Of a stretch of DNA of 64,000 bases, positions 1 to 8,659 are shown piece after piece. The stretch comes from Pectinatus haikarae. GTDB taxonomy: Bacteria > Bacillota > Negativicutes > Selenomonadales > Selenomonadaceae. The translations under genes and the position numbers were made by a program. The stretch spans positions 418,568 through 482,567 of the forward strand of contig NZ_WIQM01000004.1 of NCBI RefSeq assembly GCF_015732185.1, in the 5' to 3' direction. The notes beneath the pieces were generated by a model. The model worked only from the letters and a program-made list of their open reading frames with translations. It was not told the origin of the DNA and searched no databases. Position 1 is the stretch's first letter; each line of letters opens with the position of its first letter.

Positions 1-624
1 CTTAAGCTTGGTGCCAATGTTATTTATGGCAGGGATCAGGGAATCCATGTATCAGGACATGCCAGCCGTGAAGAATTAAAGCTCATGCATAATCTTGTTC
101 GTCCTAAGTTTTTTATTCCTGTACACGGCGAGTACCGTCATCTGGTGAAGCATGCGCAGCTGGCTGAAGAGGTTGGGATGGACCGTGACCATATATTTAT
201 TGCGGAAAATGGCAATATTCTTGAATTTACGCGTGATAAGGGTGCTATTAACGGCAGAGTACAGGCCGGCAAGGTATTGATTGACGGACTGGGGATCGGC
301 GATGTCGGCAATATAGTGCTGCGTGACCGCAGACAGCTTTCCCAGGACGGCATCATCATTGTCGTTTTAACTATGGATAAAGGAAATTCCTGTGTCGTAT
401 CAGGCCCCGATATTGTTTCGCGTGGTTTTGTATATGTACGCGAATCAGAAGAGTTGATGAATGAATCTAAGGACAGGGTCGCTGCCGGCATAAATAAATG
501 CCTTGAAAATAAAGTTACGGAATGGTCGGCATTGAAGGCAAATGTCCGTGAGACACTCGGACGCTTTCTTTATGAACAGACCAGACGCAGACCGATGATA
601 TTGCCGATTATAATGGAAATATGA
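1..624 (+). CDS. rnj: Ribonuclease J, C-terminal part (5' end outside window)
   Basis: This is the last 207 residues of a metallo-beta-lactamase/beta-CASP ribonuclease J, which performs 5'-3' exonuclease and endonuclease mRNA decay and rRNA maturation. The frame is open from base 1, so the gene starts upstream of the window. Visible landmarks are the SGHAS motif near residue 20 and the PVHGEY motif around residues 40-45, both part of the beta-CASP active site. The C-terminal RNase J domain ends in the typical TRRRPMILP stretch. Transcription probably stops at the strong hairpin just downstream. The RNase J1 and J2 subfamilies cannot be separated from this fragment. Confidence 0.95.
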   Translation, partial: LKLGANVIYGRDQGIHVSGHASREELKLMHNLVRPKFFIPVHGEYRHLVKHAQLAEEVGMDRDHIFIAENGNILEFTRDKGAINGRVQAGKVLIDGLGIGDVGNIVLRDRRQLSQDGIIIVVLTMDKGNSCVVSGPDIVSRGFVYVRESEELMNESKDRVAAGINKCLENKVTEWSALKANVRETLGRFLYEQTRRRPMILPIIMEI

Positions 625-648
625 TGTAATTGCGCTTAAGCTTTTAGT

Positions 649-685
649 AAATATCCCCCCGCAGAATCTGCGGGGGGATATTTTT
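649..685. terminator. Bidirectional terminator between rnj and the DUF2344 gene
   Basis: A GC-rich inverted repeat (six C, GCAGA, then TCTGC, six G) is flanked by A-rich and T-rich arms, ending in TTTTT on the plus strand. It sits between two convergent genes, so it can serve both. Confidence 0.9.
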
Positions 686-691
686 ACCGTT

Positions 692-1408
692 TTAGGATAT
701 CGTCTGGCAAAACTCCATAAGACTTTTGCCGTTTGCGGACAAGGTCTTTCTGTTGATAAGTGCAGAATTGCTGTCAAGAGAGGGCAGATAGTTTTCCTGC
801 AATGCCCTGATCATTTCCGCCGGTTTTATGCTGCCGAGAGGAGATACTTTTATTGTTACGGTTATAGTGTTTTCTTCGTTGTCACAATTCAATTCTGACA
901 ATAGAAAATCTTTTATATTTATTTCTTTTTTTACGATATGTCCTTTTTTTGCGCCCTTACCCAGTTTTTCCCGCATAAAGATGATGGACGGAGCCGTGTT
1001 GAACTTATCCACAGCAATCTGCAGTTCACTGCTGTCTGCGATATCAGGAAGTTTTATTTCATAGAATGCCGCATCAGCCAGTGCGTTCATGGATTGGTGC
1101 CTGCCGTCGCCTATTTGCTTTGCGCTGATCAGCTGCATGCCATCGGGCAGGACATTTTTCAATCGGTCAAAAAAATCGGGCTGGCATATGTTTTTGGTGA
1201 GCTCTATATCGGCGTATTCTCCGTCGGCTGTGACGCCGACAGCCAGAGCCGAAGCGAAGGAGACTTTCATATGCGGGTTGAAGCCTTCTGAATATGCGGC
1301 CGGCAGCCCGGCTCTGCGGATAGCGCGCTGCAATAAATTTGCGTAATCCAGATGGGAAATGTAGCGAAGAGGATCTTCTTTTGTTATTTCAATGCGAAAT
1401 ATGTTCAT
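692..1408 (-). CDS. DUF2344 / TIGR03936 radical-SAM-associated protein
   Basis: A protein of about 238 residues that matches the family (DUF2344, TIGR03936) routinely paired with TIGR03960 radical SAM proteins. The N-terminus (RYISHLDYANLLQRAIRRAG, then SEGFNPHMKVSFASAL) is the family signature. The start is taken at the ATG that overlaps the upstream radical SAM stop as ATGA, because family members begin with a short Met-x-x-Phe lead into this signature. Overlap implies translational coupling. The biochemical function is not established, and it presumably works with its partner. Its gene ends at the shared terminator with rnj; the ribonuclease G gene often found next is absent here. Confidence 0.85.
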   Translation of the reverse strand: MNIFRIEITKEDPLRYISHLDYANLLQRAIRRAGLPAAYSEGFNPHMKVSFASALAVGVTADGEYADIELTKNICQPDFFDRLKNVLPDGMQLISAKQIGDGRHQSMNALADAAFYEIKLPDIADSSELQIAVDKFNTAPSIIFMREKLGKGAKKGHIVKKEINIKDFLLSELNCDNEENTITVTIKVSPLGSIKPAEMIRALQENYLPSLDSNSALINRKTLSANGKSLMEFCQTIS

Positions 1409-3258
1409 TTGCCTTCCTCCCAATCTATTACTCCGGCATCGAGTGCCTGGCAGATACCGCAGCCTGTACAGGAAGAGCGGCGGCAGTCAGAGGTAAGTTC
1501 CTGACTCAGTGCTTTTTTCCATTCATTTAAAAGAAATTGTTTGCTTACGCCGGGGGTGGTATGTTCCCATGGCAGTTTTTCATTGAAATCGCGGGTGCGC
1601 AGATTGTAAACAGCAGTATCTATACCCTCATCGGCAAATGCTTCCTGCCATATGGAAAAGTTGAACATTTCGCTCCAGCCGTCAAATTTGGCGCCCTTTT
1701 TATAGGCTCTGTAAATAACTTTTGACAGACGTCTGTCGCCGCGGGAAATAATGCCTTCCAAAATGCTGGTTGAAGAATCGTGATAGTTGAATTGGATGGC
1801 ACGGTCCTTGATATGTGTCTTAAGCAGCTGCTGCTTGCGTTCAAACTCTGCCTTTGAGTTTTGACCAAACCATTGGAACGGAGTGAACGGTTTAGGAACA
1901 AAACAGGATACACTGACGGTTACTTTGATATCACGTCTGCCTTTTATCTCCTTATAAAGTGCGACCACTTTTTCAGCAAGTGAAGCAATACCCTTTATGT
2001 CTTCATCCGTTTCTGTGGGCAGTCCGATCATAAAATAGAGTTTCACGGTTTTCCAGCCATGACTGAAAGCGGCGGAACAAGCTTTCAGCAGATCCGCTTC
2101 GGTTACTCCTTTATTTATGACATCGCGCAGCCGCTGCGTGCCGGCTTCAGGGGCGAAGGTAAGACCGCTCTTTCGTGCAGTCTGAAGCTTGCGGGCAATA
2201 TCAATGGAAAAGCTGTCTATACGCAGTGAAGGAAGGGAAAAACTCATTTTTTCATCGGCATGGTCTGTCCCCAGTTCGTCTATAAGCGCAGGAAGACATG
2301 AGTAGTCGGCAGAACTCAAAGAGGTAAGAGACATTTCATCATAACCGGTGCTGTCGATCATCTTTTTTGCCAAGAGGCGTAAGGTTTCTTTCCTGCGTTC
2401 GCGTACGGGGCGGTAGGCAATGCCGGCCTGGCAGAAACGGCAGCCGCGGCTGCAGCCGCGAAACAGTTCCAGCATAAGTCTGTCATGTACGATATTTATA
2501 TAAGGCACTATCGGTTTTTCTATTGAGGGAATAGTATCCATATCCTTGACTACACGTTTATTTATCGTTGCGGGGATATTATCATAAATGGGCGTCAGAT
2601 CTTTGAAAAGTCCATTCTCATCATATTCTTCGCGGTAAAATGACGGCACATATATACCGTTGATAGCGGCGGCACATTGTAAAAATTCTTTTCTGTCATG
2701 TGTCGTTGTCTGCGAGCACCATTTTATATAAGCGTCAGCTACCTCAATGATTATTTCTTCACCCTCGCCGATAATAAAAAAATCAAAAAAATCGGCGATC
2801 GGTTCTACGTTATATACACAAGGACCGCCGCCGATGATAAAAGGCATGTCGTTCGTGCGTTTTTCAGATAACAGCGGTATGCCTGCCAGATCAAGCATGT
2901 TGAGTATATTGGTGTAAATGAGTTCGTATTGAAGCGAAAAACCGACAAAATCAAACTTTGCCAGTTCGGTAAAGGATTCGAGCGCATAAAGAGGAATGTT
3001 GTTTTCTCTCATCTTTGCTTCCATATCAGGCCAGGGGGTATATACTCTTTCCGCAGCGATATCATCACGCTTATTCAATATTTCATAAAGAATTTTAAGA
3101 CCGAGGTTGGACATACCCACTTCATAAACATCAGGCATGGACAGGGCAAAACTGCAGGCAATTTTACTGCGGTCTTTGTGAACGGCATTTACTTCGCCGC
3201 CTGTATAACGGGCTGGTTTATTGACGGCCTGTAAAACAGCCGGTGAAAGTTTAATCAT
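1405..3258 (-). CDS. B12-binding-domain radical SAM protein (TIGR03960 / YgiQ-like)
   Basis: A 617-residue protein with a cobalamin-binding-like N-terminal region (about residues 30-180, including a GGGP loop near 143-146). A radical SAM core follows, whose iron-sulphur cluster cysteines are Cys269, Cys273 and Cys276 in the string GCSRGCRFC. The C-terminus carries a further Cys cluster (CTGCGIC) just before the end. Length and domain order fit TIGR03960. The substrate is unknown; the tight coupling with the DUF2344 gene suggests a two-protein system, possibly acting on RNA or a ribosomal component, but that is inference. A TATAAT box on the minus strand at about 3408-3413, followed by a long inverted repeat, gives a likely regulated start site. 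Confidence 0.88.
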   Translation of the reverse strand: MIKLSPAVLQAVNKPARYTGGEVNAVHKDRSKIACSFALSMPDVYEVGMSNLGLKILYEILNKRDDIAAERVYTPWPDMEAKMRENNIPLYALESFTELAKFDFVGFSLQYELIYTNILNMLDLAGIPLLSEKRTNDMPFIIGGGPCVYNVEPIADFFDFFIIGEGEEIIIEVADAYIKWCSQTTTHDRKEFLQCAAAINGIYVPSFYREEYDENGLFKDLTPIYDNIPATINKRVVKDMDTIPSIEKPIVPYINIVHDRLMLELFRGCSRGCRFCQAGIAYRPVRERRKETLRLLAKKMIDSTGYDEMSLTSLSSADYSCLPALIDELGTDHADEKMSFSLPSLRIDSFSIDIARKLQTARKSGLTFAPEAGTQRLRDVINKGVTEADLLKACSAAFSHGWKTVKLYFMIGLPTETDEDIKGIASLAEKVVALYKEIKGRRDIKVTVSVSCFVPKPFTPFQWFGQNSKAEFERKQQLLKTHIKDRAIQFNYHDSSTSILEGIISRGDRRLSKVIYRAYKKGAKFDGWSEMFNFSIWQEAFADEGIDTAVYNLRTRDFNEKLPWEHTTPGVSKQFLLNEWKKALSQELTSDCRRSSCTGCGICQALDAGVIDWEEGK

Positions 3259-3360
3259 TTTTATATTCTCTTCCTATCTCTCAAATATATCTGTCTAAAT
3301 AAATCGAGTAGCCGCATTCTGGCTGCCGGCATATACAAAACTATTATCGCGGCAGAAAAG

Positions 3361-3408
3361 TATACCATAGCAGCCGACTAAAAAAATAAAATCGGAAACT
3401 ATGGTATA
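3361..3408 (-). promoter_or_regulatory. Inverted repeat at the start site of the radical SAM operon
   Basis: Ten-base arms (TATACCATAG and CTATGGTATA) enclose a second small stem (CCGA/TCGG) and an A/T-rich loop. On the minus strand the repeat begins immediately after a TATAAT box. It lies about 150 bases upstream of the radical SAM ATG and 78 bases beyond the stop of the coiled-coil gene. It could be an operator, an mRNA 5' hairpin or a weak terminator; no clear U-tract follows on the minus strand. Confidence 0.5.
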
Positions 3409-3485
3409 TTATAAACATATATTTATTGTCTAAGCTAAAAGTCATGCCAGCAGAGTATCGCAGCAGAAAAATGTAATAGCGAATG

Positions 3486-3980
3486 TCATTTTTTGTCCTG
3501 CTTTGCCGCTGTTGCAGAAGACGGAGCAGCGGCAGGGGTTCCTTCATTAAGACCGCCCTTAGCCTGATGCACTACCTGCAAAATATCATCAAGACTGCCA
3601 ATGAGATGATCAAATACCTGATTGGCATAATTTATGGAATCGTTTTTCAAATCATTGGAGTGGTCAAGAGTTTTATCCATTATTTCCTTGGCCTGCATAC
3701 GTGCCTGACCGACAATTTCACTTTCGGCAGTCATCTTTGTGCCATATTCCTTTGCCTGCTCAACAAGCCTTGCTGCCTCACTTCTTGCGTCATCAAGAAT
3801 AGTCTGTTTTGTATTTATAACATCTTCCGCACTTTTTATAGTCTGCGGTAATTCCTTGCGCAGTCCGTCGATAAGACGCATCAGGTCGTCTTCTTCAATA
3901 ATGCACTTGTTGGTGAAAACAAGACGGCGGGCATCGACTACCAAGTTTTCCAATTCGTCAAGTAGTTCGTTAATAGCCAT
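3486..3980 (-). CDS. Coiled-coil protein of unknown function, adjacent to coaD
   Basis: A 164-residue, highly charged, mostly helical protein. The first 40 residues are followed by long heptad-rich segments (about 50-115), and the tail is Ala/Pro/Ser/Lys-rich (about 145-164) and looks disordered. There is no Walker motif or membrane segment. Similar short coiled-coil proteins, often labelled ATPase without support, lie beside coaD in Clostridia and Negativicutes; resemblance to DivIVA-like or V-ATPase stator helices is superficial. An RBS (GGAGG) precedes the ATG by about 12 bases. The 150-base region upstream holds a highly structured RNA candidate, so expression may be controlled after transcription. 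Confidence 0.75.
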   Translation of the reverse strand: MAINELLDELENLVVDARRLVFTNKCIIEEDDLMRLIDGLRKELPQTIKSAEDVINTKQTILDDARSEAARLVEQAKEYGTKMTAESEIVGQARMQAKEIMDKTLDHSNDLKNDSINYANQVFDHLIGSLDDILQVVHQAKGGLNEGTPAAAPSSATAAKQDKK

Positions 3981-4009
3981 TTAAAAATCGTACCTCCACT
4001 AATAGTTTT

Positions 4010-4130
4010 ATCCGATGACTAACCCGCGCTAATACTCCCGCTTCTTCAAGCAGTGAGTAAAGAGCGGCTGAGTCCCTGGATAATTTTGACTACTGTTCAA
4101 GCGGCGTCAAGGCACCGTCTGAATTAAGTC
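4010..4130 (-). ncRNA. Candidate structured RNA (leader or independent RNA) between coaD and coiled-coil gene
   Basis: Read on the minus strand, two compact domains can be folded by hand. Domain 1 (4130 to 4088) is a hairpin: GACT/AGTC at its base, then TTCA/TGAA, then CGGTG pairing CGCCG. Domain 2 (4074 to 4017) has outer pairs GACT/AGTC and CCGCT/AGCG-GG. These enclose an almost perfect 11-pair stem (TACTC-A-CTGCTT / AAGCGGGAGTA) capped by GAAG. The gap contains no convincing gene and sits directly before the RBS of the coiled-coil gene. The RNA class is not recognised. Confidence 0.55.
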
Positions 4131-4157
4131 TCCATTTATAAATCAAGGGGATGCTGA

Positions 4158-4634
4158 TTAAATAAATTTTGCTTTTACAGCATCGGCCACGCAGTCAGGA
4201 ACAAGTCCCCGGATATCGCCGTGAAAAGCTACAAGCTCACGTATAGCTGAGGAGCTCACATATGAGTACCGATGTTCGCTCATCAGATAAACAGATTCAA
4301 CTTGCGGAGCCATTCGCTTGAGCATCAGCATTTGTGACGTTTCATAAAAAAAGTCGTTTTGGTCGCGCAGCCCCCGGACCACAATACCGGCATTTTTAGC
4401 GGTGGCATAGTCGGCTAAAAGACCGTCAAAAGCGTCAATAGTTATATTTTCTATATGAGCGGTCGAAACGCGCAAAAGTTCCAAACGTTCCTGTATGGAT
4501 AAAAAAGATTGTTTTTTAATATTGTTGAATACGGCGACAATGACCTGATCAAAGATTCCGGACGCACGTTCAAAAATGTTTATATGTCCGTTAGTCACAG
4601 GATCGAAGCTGCCGGGACATAAAGCGATTGTCAA
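4158..4634 (-). CDS. coaD: Pantetheine-phosphate adenylyltransferase
   Basis: This enzyme catalyses ATP plus 4'-phosphopantetheine to dephospho-CoA, the penultimate step of coenzyme A synthesis in the cytoplasm. The 158-residue length is standard. The nucleotidyltransferase signature PGSFDPVTNGH sits at residues 7-17, with the TNGH variant of the HxGH motif. The ISSS-type second motif appears as SSSAIREL near residues 125-133. The start overlaps the rsmD stop by four bases, so the two are translationally coupled, a very common arrangement. Confidence 0.97.
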   Translation of the reverse strand: MTIALCPGSFDPVTNGHINIFERASGIFDQVIVAVFNNIKKQSFLSIQERLELLRVSTAHIENITIDAFDGLLADYATAKNAGIVVRGLRDQNDFFYETSQMLMLKRMAPQVESVYLMSEHRYSYVSSSAIRELVAFHGDIRGLVPDCVADAVKAKFI

Positions 4635-5215
4635 AATATCTCCCCCTCCGGCATAGCCTCTGCCGTCATATATTGGTAAATATTTATTTTTGTTGTCGCA
4701 CCGTATGCACGGCTGCGCAGCAACACAAAATCAGTATGATCTGTGTCCGGTGTTTCATCGGCACCGGTTTCGGCAATAAAAAGGCCGCCGTTTTTCAATA
4801 TAGAGCTGTCAACTGCGTTCAGAAGCTTTTGGCAAAGACCCAGATGATAAGGAGGATCGCAAAAAATCACATCAAAAAGGATCGCTTCCCTGCCAAGGCT
4901 TTTGAGCAATGTGAAAGCATCACCGCGGCGTATATCCGCTTTGTTTTCAAGATGAGTGTGCAGGGCATTTGCCCGGATAACATTTATACTATCCGTATTT
5001 TTATCAATGAAAACCGCACTTTCAGCGCCTCGGCTGAGCGATTCAAGTCCCAGGGCACCGCTGCCCGCAAAAGCATCCAAAACAACAGCGCCCTGTATTT
5101 TCGCGCCCAGGATGTTGAATAAAGATTCCTTGATCCTGTCTGCTGTAGGCCGTGTGCTGTTTCCCTGAGGAGTTCTGAGTCGGGCACCGCGCGCGCTGCC
5201 GGTTATTATTCTCAT
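4631..5215 (-). CDS. rsmD: 16S rRNA (guanine(966)-N2)-methyltransferase
   Basis: A SAM-dependent methyltransferase of 194 residues that modifies G966 of 16S rRNA. The SAM-binding loop VLDAFAGSGALGLE is at about residues 44-57 and the catalytic CDPPY motif near residues 118-122, as expected for N2-guanine methylation. The N-terminus (MRIITGSARG, then RPTADRIKESLFNIL) is characteristic. It is the first gene of the rsmD-coaD unit. Only a 67-base gap separates it from nadE, so the unit could be read through from nadE. Confidence 0.95.
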   Translation of the reverse strand: MRIITGSARGARLRTPQGNSTRPTADRIKESLFNILGAKIQGAVVLDAFAGSGALGLESLSRGAESAVFIDKNTDSINVIRANALHTHLENKADIRRGDAFTLLKSLGREAILFDVIFCDPPYHLGLCQKLLNAVDSSILKNGGLFIAETGADETPDTDHTDFVLLRSRAYGATTKINIYQYMTAEAMPEGEIF

Positions 5216-5282
5216 AATTCATCCTTGCAAACTTATTTTCTTAACTATATAGTATACCAGAAAACATGTTCCAATGCCAAAA

Positions 5283-7181
5283 TTATTTGCCGATAAAATG
5301 TTGTCTGACTTCTCTGTAACGTCTGGTATAATAAGGCGTATTTTGGGCTTCACGCTGGTCAAAGCCATATGCTCTGCGGCTGACTGCCATTATGGGGGGA
5401 GCCTGAATCCTCTTTGCGACGGCCATGCCGGAAAATAAATTCCACCAGTGCTCCAGGTCATTGATAAAATCAGTCGGATCGGTAAAATATTCTTTTACCA
5501 GTCCGGGTCTGCAGCCCAGCTTTTCTTCCAGTGAACCATTTTCATACCATAAGAGTATATCTTCGGGGGTCGCTTTATCCCAGCGTTCAACAAATGAACG
5601 GAACAGATAATCATGATAAGGATATTTGATGGGGTCTCCCCTGCCTTCGTCGACGTTTTGATCGGCTGATAGCTCGGCGCTGGGAACAATATCGATTACG
5701 GCCTGGGGTATGACGTCCTTTTTGTAAATTTCCTTGTTGAGATAAAGTGCCAGTCCGTAAATCTGGTATTTCCATAAATCGGCCAGAGCCGCCAGAAAGC
5801 CGGACTGGTCACCGTATAATGTAGAATAGCCAACGGAAGTCTCAGCCTTGTTGGCATTGCAGGTGAAGCCTGCGCCTATGGCCGCGGCAAGACCTGCGAG
5901 CACCCTGGCTGAACGGTCGCGCGCCTGAATATTTTCGGCAGTGAAGGAAGTGATTTTTAGCTGCTCCGGTATATCAGATGAAGCATGATGTATTTTTGTT
6001 TCGGTGAATTGTCTGATCGTATAATCGACTGATTCCTGAATAGGTACGACGGCATAGGCGCAGCCAAGATTTTCTGCAAGTTCGCGGGCGAGATCTTTGG
6101 TGGTGGAGGAATTATAGACACTGGGCATATTGACGAGCAGGATGTTTTCAGGGCTGATGATCCTGCTGTACAGAGCCGCTGCGACAGCTGAATCAATGCC
6201 GCCGGAAATGCCGATAACAACTTTTTTCATATGTATTTTCTGCAGAAATTTGCCGATGCCATAAGTCAGAGCTTTATATATGCAGGCAATATCATCTTTT
6301 TCTATATCACTGGCGAGATTCTGGGCGACCTCTTTCTTTAACGGAAATTCAATGTAACGGGCTGTTTCCTGGTAGGGCATGGCGTAATCGGCTATAGAAC
6401 CGTCAGCGGCATAAACTGTGCTTGATCCGTCGAAAGTATATATTGTTTTGCCGTTATTTTGAATGCCCACCTTGTTGACGTAGACGAGAGGTACATTGTT
6501 CATTTGAGCGTGACGGGAAAATACGCGGTGACGTTTATGATTTTTGCCTAAAGTGTAGGGTGACGCCGATATATTGAAAATAATGTCGGTTTTTTTATCG
6601 GCACAAAGTATATCTATCGGTGAGATGGGATAATCGTCGTTCCATCCGTCTTCGCATAAAATACAGCCGATGACAAGAGGCTTTCCTTTTATAAACAAGG
6701 TGAATGGTTTGATGAGTTCACGCACATCTTTTTTCAGTTCTGTTGCCAGCATAGCCGTGCTGTAAAAATAGCGGGAATCGTCGAATTCTCTGTAATTGGG
6801 GTGGAGGGTTTTTATCGCAAAAGGATAAACGGAATTTTCCGCAGATAAAAGCTGTTTGTTCTGCGCGACGAAGAGGGCATTGTATTTGCGCTGGCGGCCG
6901 TCACGGTTCCTTTTATGCCAGTCCACGGCTACATTGCCGAAGATGATGGCAATTCCGTCAGCAGCAGCAATAATTTTTTGACCGCAATATTCGCAGTCAC
7001 GCAAAAAAGAAGAGGAATCCCATGTATCTCCTATAAAATAGCCGGGAACTGCCATTTCCGGAAAAATTATTATATCGGCATTATTTTTTTTTGCTTCCTT
7101 TATAAAGGATAGTATTTTTTCCAGATTTTTAGCCGGTTGTCCGGCCTCCACTTCAAATTGACAGGAACAAATTTTCATCAT
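5283..7181 (-). CDS. nadE: Glutamine-dependent NAD+ synthase
   Basis: A two-domain enzyme of 632 residues that amidates nicotinic acid adenine dinucleotide to NAD+ using ammonia from glutamine. The nitrilase-like glutaminase domain comes first: PEMAVPGY contains the catalytic Glu near residue 42, and GCILCEDGW holds the nucleophile Cys. The NAD synthase domain follows with the ATP-binding SGGIDSA loop near residue 328. Two adjacent ATG codons are possible starts; the first is used. It is divergent from the polyprenyl synthase gene across a 330-base regulatory gap. Confidence 0.95.
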   Translation of the reverse strand: MMKICSCQFEVEAGQPAKNLEKILSFIKEAKKNNADIIIFPEMAVPGYFIGDTWDSSSFLRDCEYCGQKIIAAADGIAIIFGNVAVDWHKRNRDGRQRKYNALFVAQNKQLLSAENSVYPFAIKTLHPNYREFDDSRYFYSTAMLATELKKDVRELIKPFTLFIKGKPLVIGCILCEDGWNDDYPISPIDILCADKKTDIIFNISASPYTLGKNHKRHRVFSRHAQMNNVPLVYVNKVGIQNNGKTIYTFDGSSTVYAADGSIADYAMPYQETARYIEFPLKKEVAQNLASDIEKDDIACIYKALTYGIGKFLQKIHMKKVVIGISGGIDSAVAAALYSRIISPENILLVNMPSVYNSSTTKDLARELAENLGCAYAVVPIQESVDYTIRQFTETKIHHASSDIPEQLKITSFTAENIQARDRSARVLAGLAAAIGAGFTCNANKAETSVGYSTLYGDQSGFLAALADLWKYQIYGLALYLNKEIYKKDVIPQAVIDIVPSAELSADQNVDEGRGDPIKYPYHDYLFRSFVERWDKATPEDILLWYENGSLEEKLGCRPGLVKEYFTDPTDFINDLEHWWNLFSGMAVAKRIQAPPIMAVSRRAYGFDQREAQNTPYYTRRYREVRQHFIGK

Positions 7182-7517
7182 AATAATCCGCCTTTTTCGT
7201 ATGCAGAAAACTCCTTCTGCAAAAGAGCAACTGCTTTTGTATCATTCACGGCAAAATTTTTGCATCTGCCTGCGTCGAAGTAAAATGAGAACTGTGAGTA
7301 TTTTTATGTCGGCAGAAAAAAATCAGCGTGTTCATTAATCATTGCTTTCTTAAACAAGTACTAAAATAGCATGAAATATCTCTATTGACAAGCAAAATAT
7401 CTCTCTTGGCAAACGAAGATAGGATTTTTTACAGCTTTTTTTCATATATGCGGTTTACTAAAGAGCGTATTTTGTAGTAAACTTAATTAGTTATGAATTT
7501 ACTTGTAGGTGATTTAT
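7182..7517. promoter_or_regulatory. Divergent intergenic region nadE / polyprenyl synthase
   Basis: No gene is visible here. It contains a tandem imperfect repeat with 21-base period (7374-7393 and 7395-7414, sharing AAATATCTCT then TTGACAAGC or TTGGCAAAC). It also contains an 8-base inverted repeat GTTTACTA (7453-7460) and TAGTAAAC (7475-7482). The latter overlaps a plausible promoter (TTTACT, 18 bases, TAAACT) for the rightward gene, so it is a candidate operator. Confidence 0.5.
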
Positions 7518-8489
7518 TTGCTGATAAACAAAATGCTTTATGTGATAAAAAACGATTTGAATGCTCTTGAAAAGGGTCTTTCCTGCCAGGTATATTCAGA
7601 TGCCGCTTTGATAACCGAAATAGGCAGACACCTTGTTAAAGCCGGGGGCAAAAGACTTAGGCCCGCACTTTATTTTTTGGCGGCGCACAGCCGCAGCCAG
7701 TATGATATAAATTATGTTCTTCCGCTGGCTATTACTATTGAACTTATTCATATGGCTTCTCTTGTGCATGACGATGTTCTTGACAATGCGTCAACAAGAC
7801 GGGGCGCAATTACCGCCAACGCAAAATGGGGAAATAATATTTCTATATTGAGCGGTGACTTTCTTTTTGCCAGAGCTTTTGGTCTGATAGCCAATAAGGA
7901 TTATGACAAACGTGTGCTGCTGCGGCTGGCAGATGTTATCTGCGGGCTCAGTGAAGGAGAAATACATCAGAACGAAAAGCATTATAAACTGCGTTCGGAA
8001 GAGGAATATTATGAGGCTATTTCAAAGAAAACAGCCGATTTTATAGCGGCGAGCTGTGAAATCGGCGGAGTGGTTGCAGGTCTGTCCAAAGATGATACGG
8101 ATAAACTGCATACATACGGACTGTGTCTGGGGATGGCTTTTCAGATCACAGACGATATCCTTGATCTTACTTCAAGTGATAAAAAAATAGGAAAGCCTGC
8201 GGGCAATGATATTTTGCAGGGAATCATAACGCTGCCTGTTATCAGGGCTGTACATACCGGTCCCGACCGTGAAGAATTGGTCAGTATAATAACTGATAAG
8301 GAGCTTGATGCAGAAATGGTGAAAAGAGCTGTGGAAATAACAAAAAACAGCAGCGGGCTTGATTATGCGCGGGAAAAAGTTTATGATTATCTTGACAGGG
8401 CCAGACAGGCGCTGCCGGACGGGCTGCCGCCGTCAATAAAGAAATCTTTTATTGATGTGGCGGATTTTGTCGGTAAGCGTGATTTTTAA
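7518..8489 (+). CDS. Trans-polyprenyl diphosphate synthase (long chain, quinone side chain)
   Basis: About 323 residues, condensing isopentenyl diphosphate onto an allylic primer. The two aspartate-rich Mg-binding motifs are visible: DDVLDNASTRRG near residue 84 and DDILDLTSSDKKIGK near residue 213. The KRLRP motif near residue 41 is the usual substrate-binding site. A TTG at 7518, five bases after AGGTGA, is the best-spaced start; GTG 7509 and ATG 7533 are alternatives. The downstream UbiD-like and UbiA-like genes suggest that the product is the menaquinone isoprenoid tail. Chain length cannot be read from sequence alone. Confidence 0.9.
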   Translation: MLINKMLYVIKNDLNALEKGLSCQVYSDAALITEIGRHLVKAGGKRLRPALYFLAAHSRSQYDINYVLPLAITIELIHMASLVHDDVLDNASTRRGAITANAKWGNNISILSGDFLFARAFGLIANKDYDKRVLLRLADVICGLSEGEIHQNEKHYKLRSEEEYYEAISKKTADFIAASCEIGGVVAGLSKDDTDKLHTYGLCLGMAFQITDDILDLTSSDKKIGKPAGNDILQGIITLPVIRAVHTGPDREELVSIITDKELDAEMVKRAVEITKNSSGLDYAREKVYDYLDRARQALPDGLPPSIKKSFIDVADFVGKRDF

Positions 8490-8498
8490 AATTAACTG

Positions 8499-8507
8499 TG
8501 ATATAAT
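8499..8507 (+). promoter_or_regulatory. Extended -10 promoter for the tat genes
   Basis: TGA directly precedes a perfect TATAAT box ten bases after the polyprenyl synthase stop. No good -35 is visible, which is typical for extended -10 promoters. A leader of about 145 bases would precede tatA. Confidence 0.5.
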
Positions 8508-8659
8508 ACAACTGAATTTATAATTATTGTATAAGTTATAAATTATATTTATAATTTTACTGATGTGGCTGCCTGTGCTGTTTCCTGCATGGGTACCGGA
8601 CTGGGTCTTTCGTCGGGGAATATGGTTCGTATCATTATTTGTCAAAAGGAGCGATGAAG

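Noticed and set aside
3985..4137. Protein-like reading frame on the minus strand through the coaD/coiled-coil gap
   Set aside because: It is interrupted by an in-frame TAG, has no start codon with RBS, and the same bases form strong paired stems; RNA structure is the better explanation.
7374..7414. Short tandem repeat as a CRISPR-like array
   Set aside because: Only two imperfect units with no unique spacers and no cas genes nearby; more like regulator sites.
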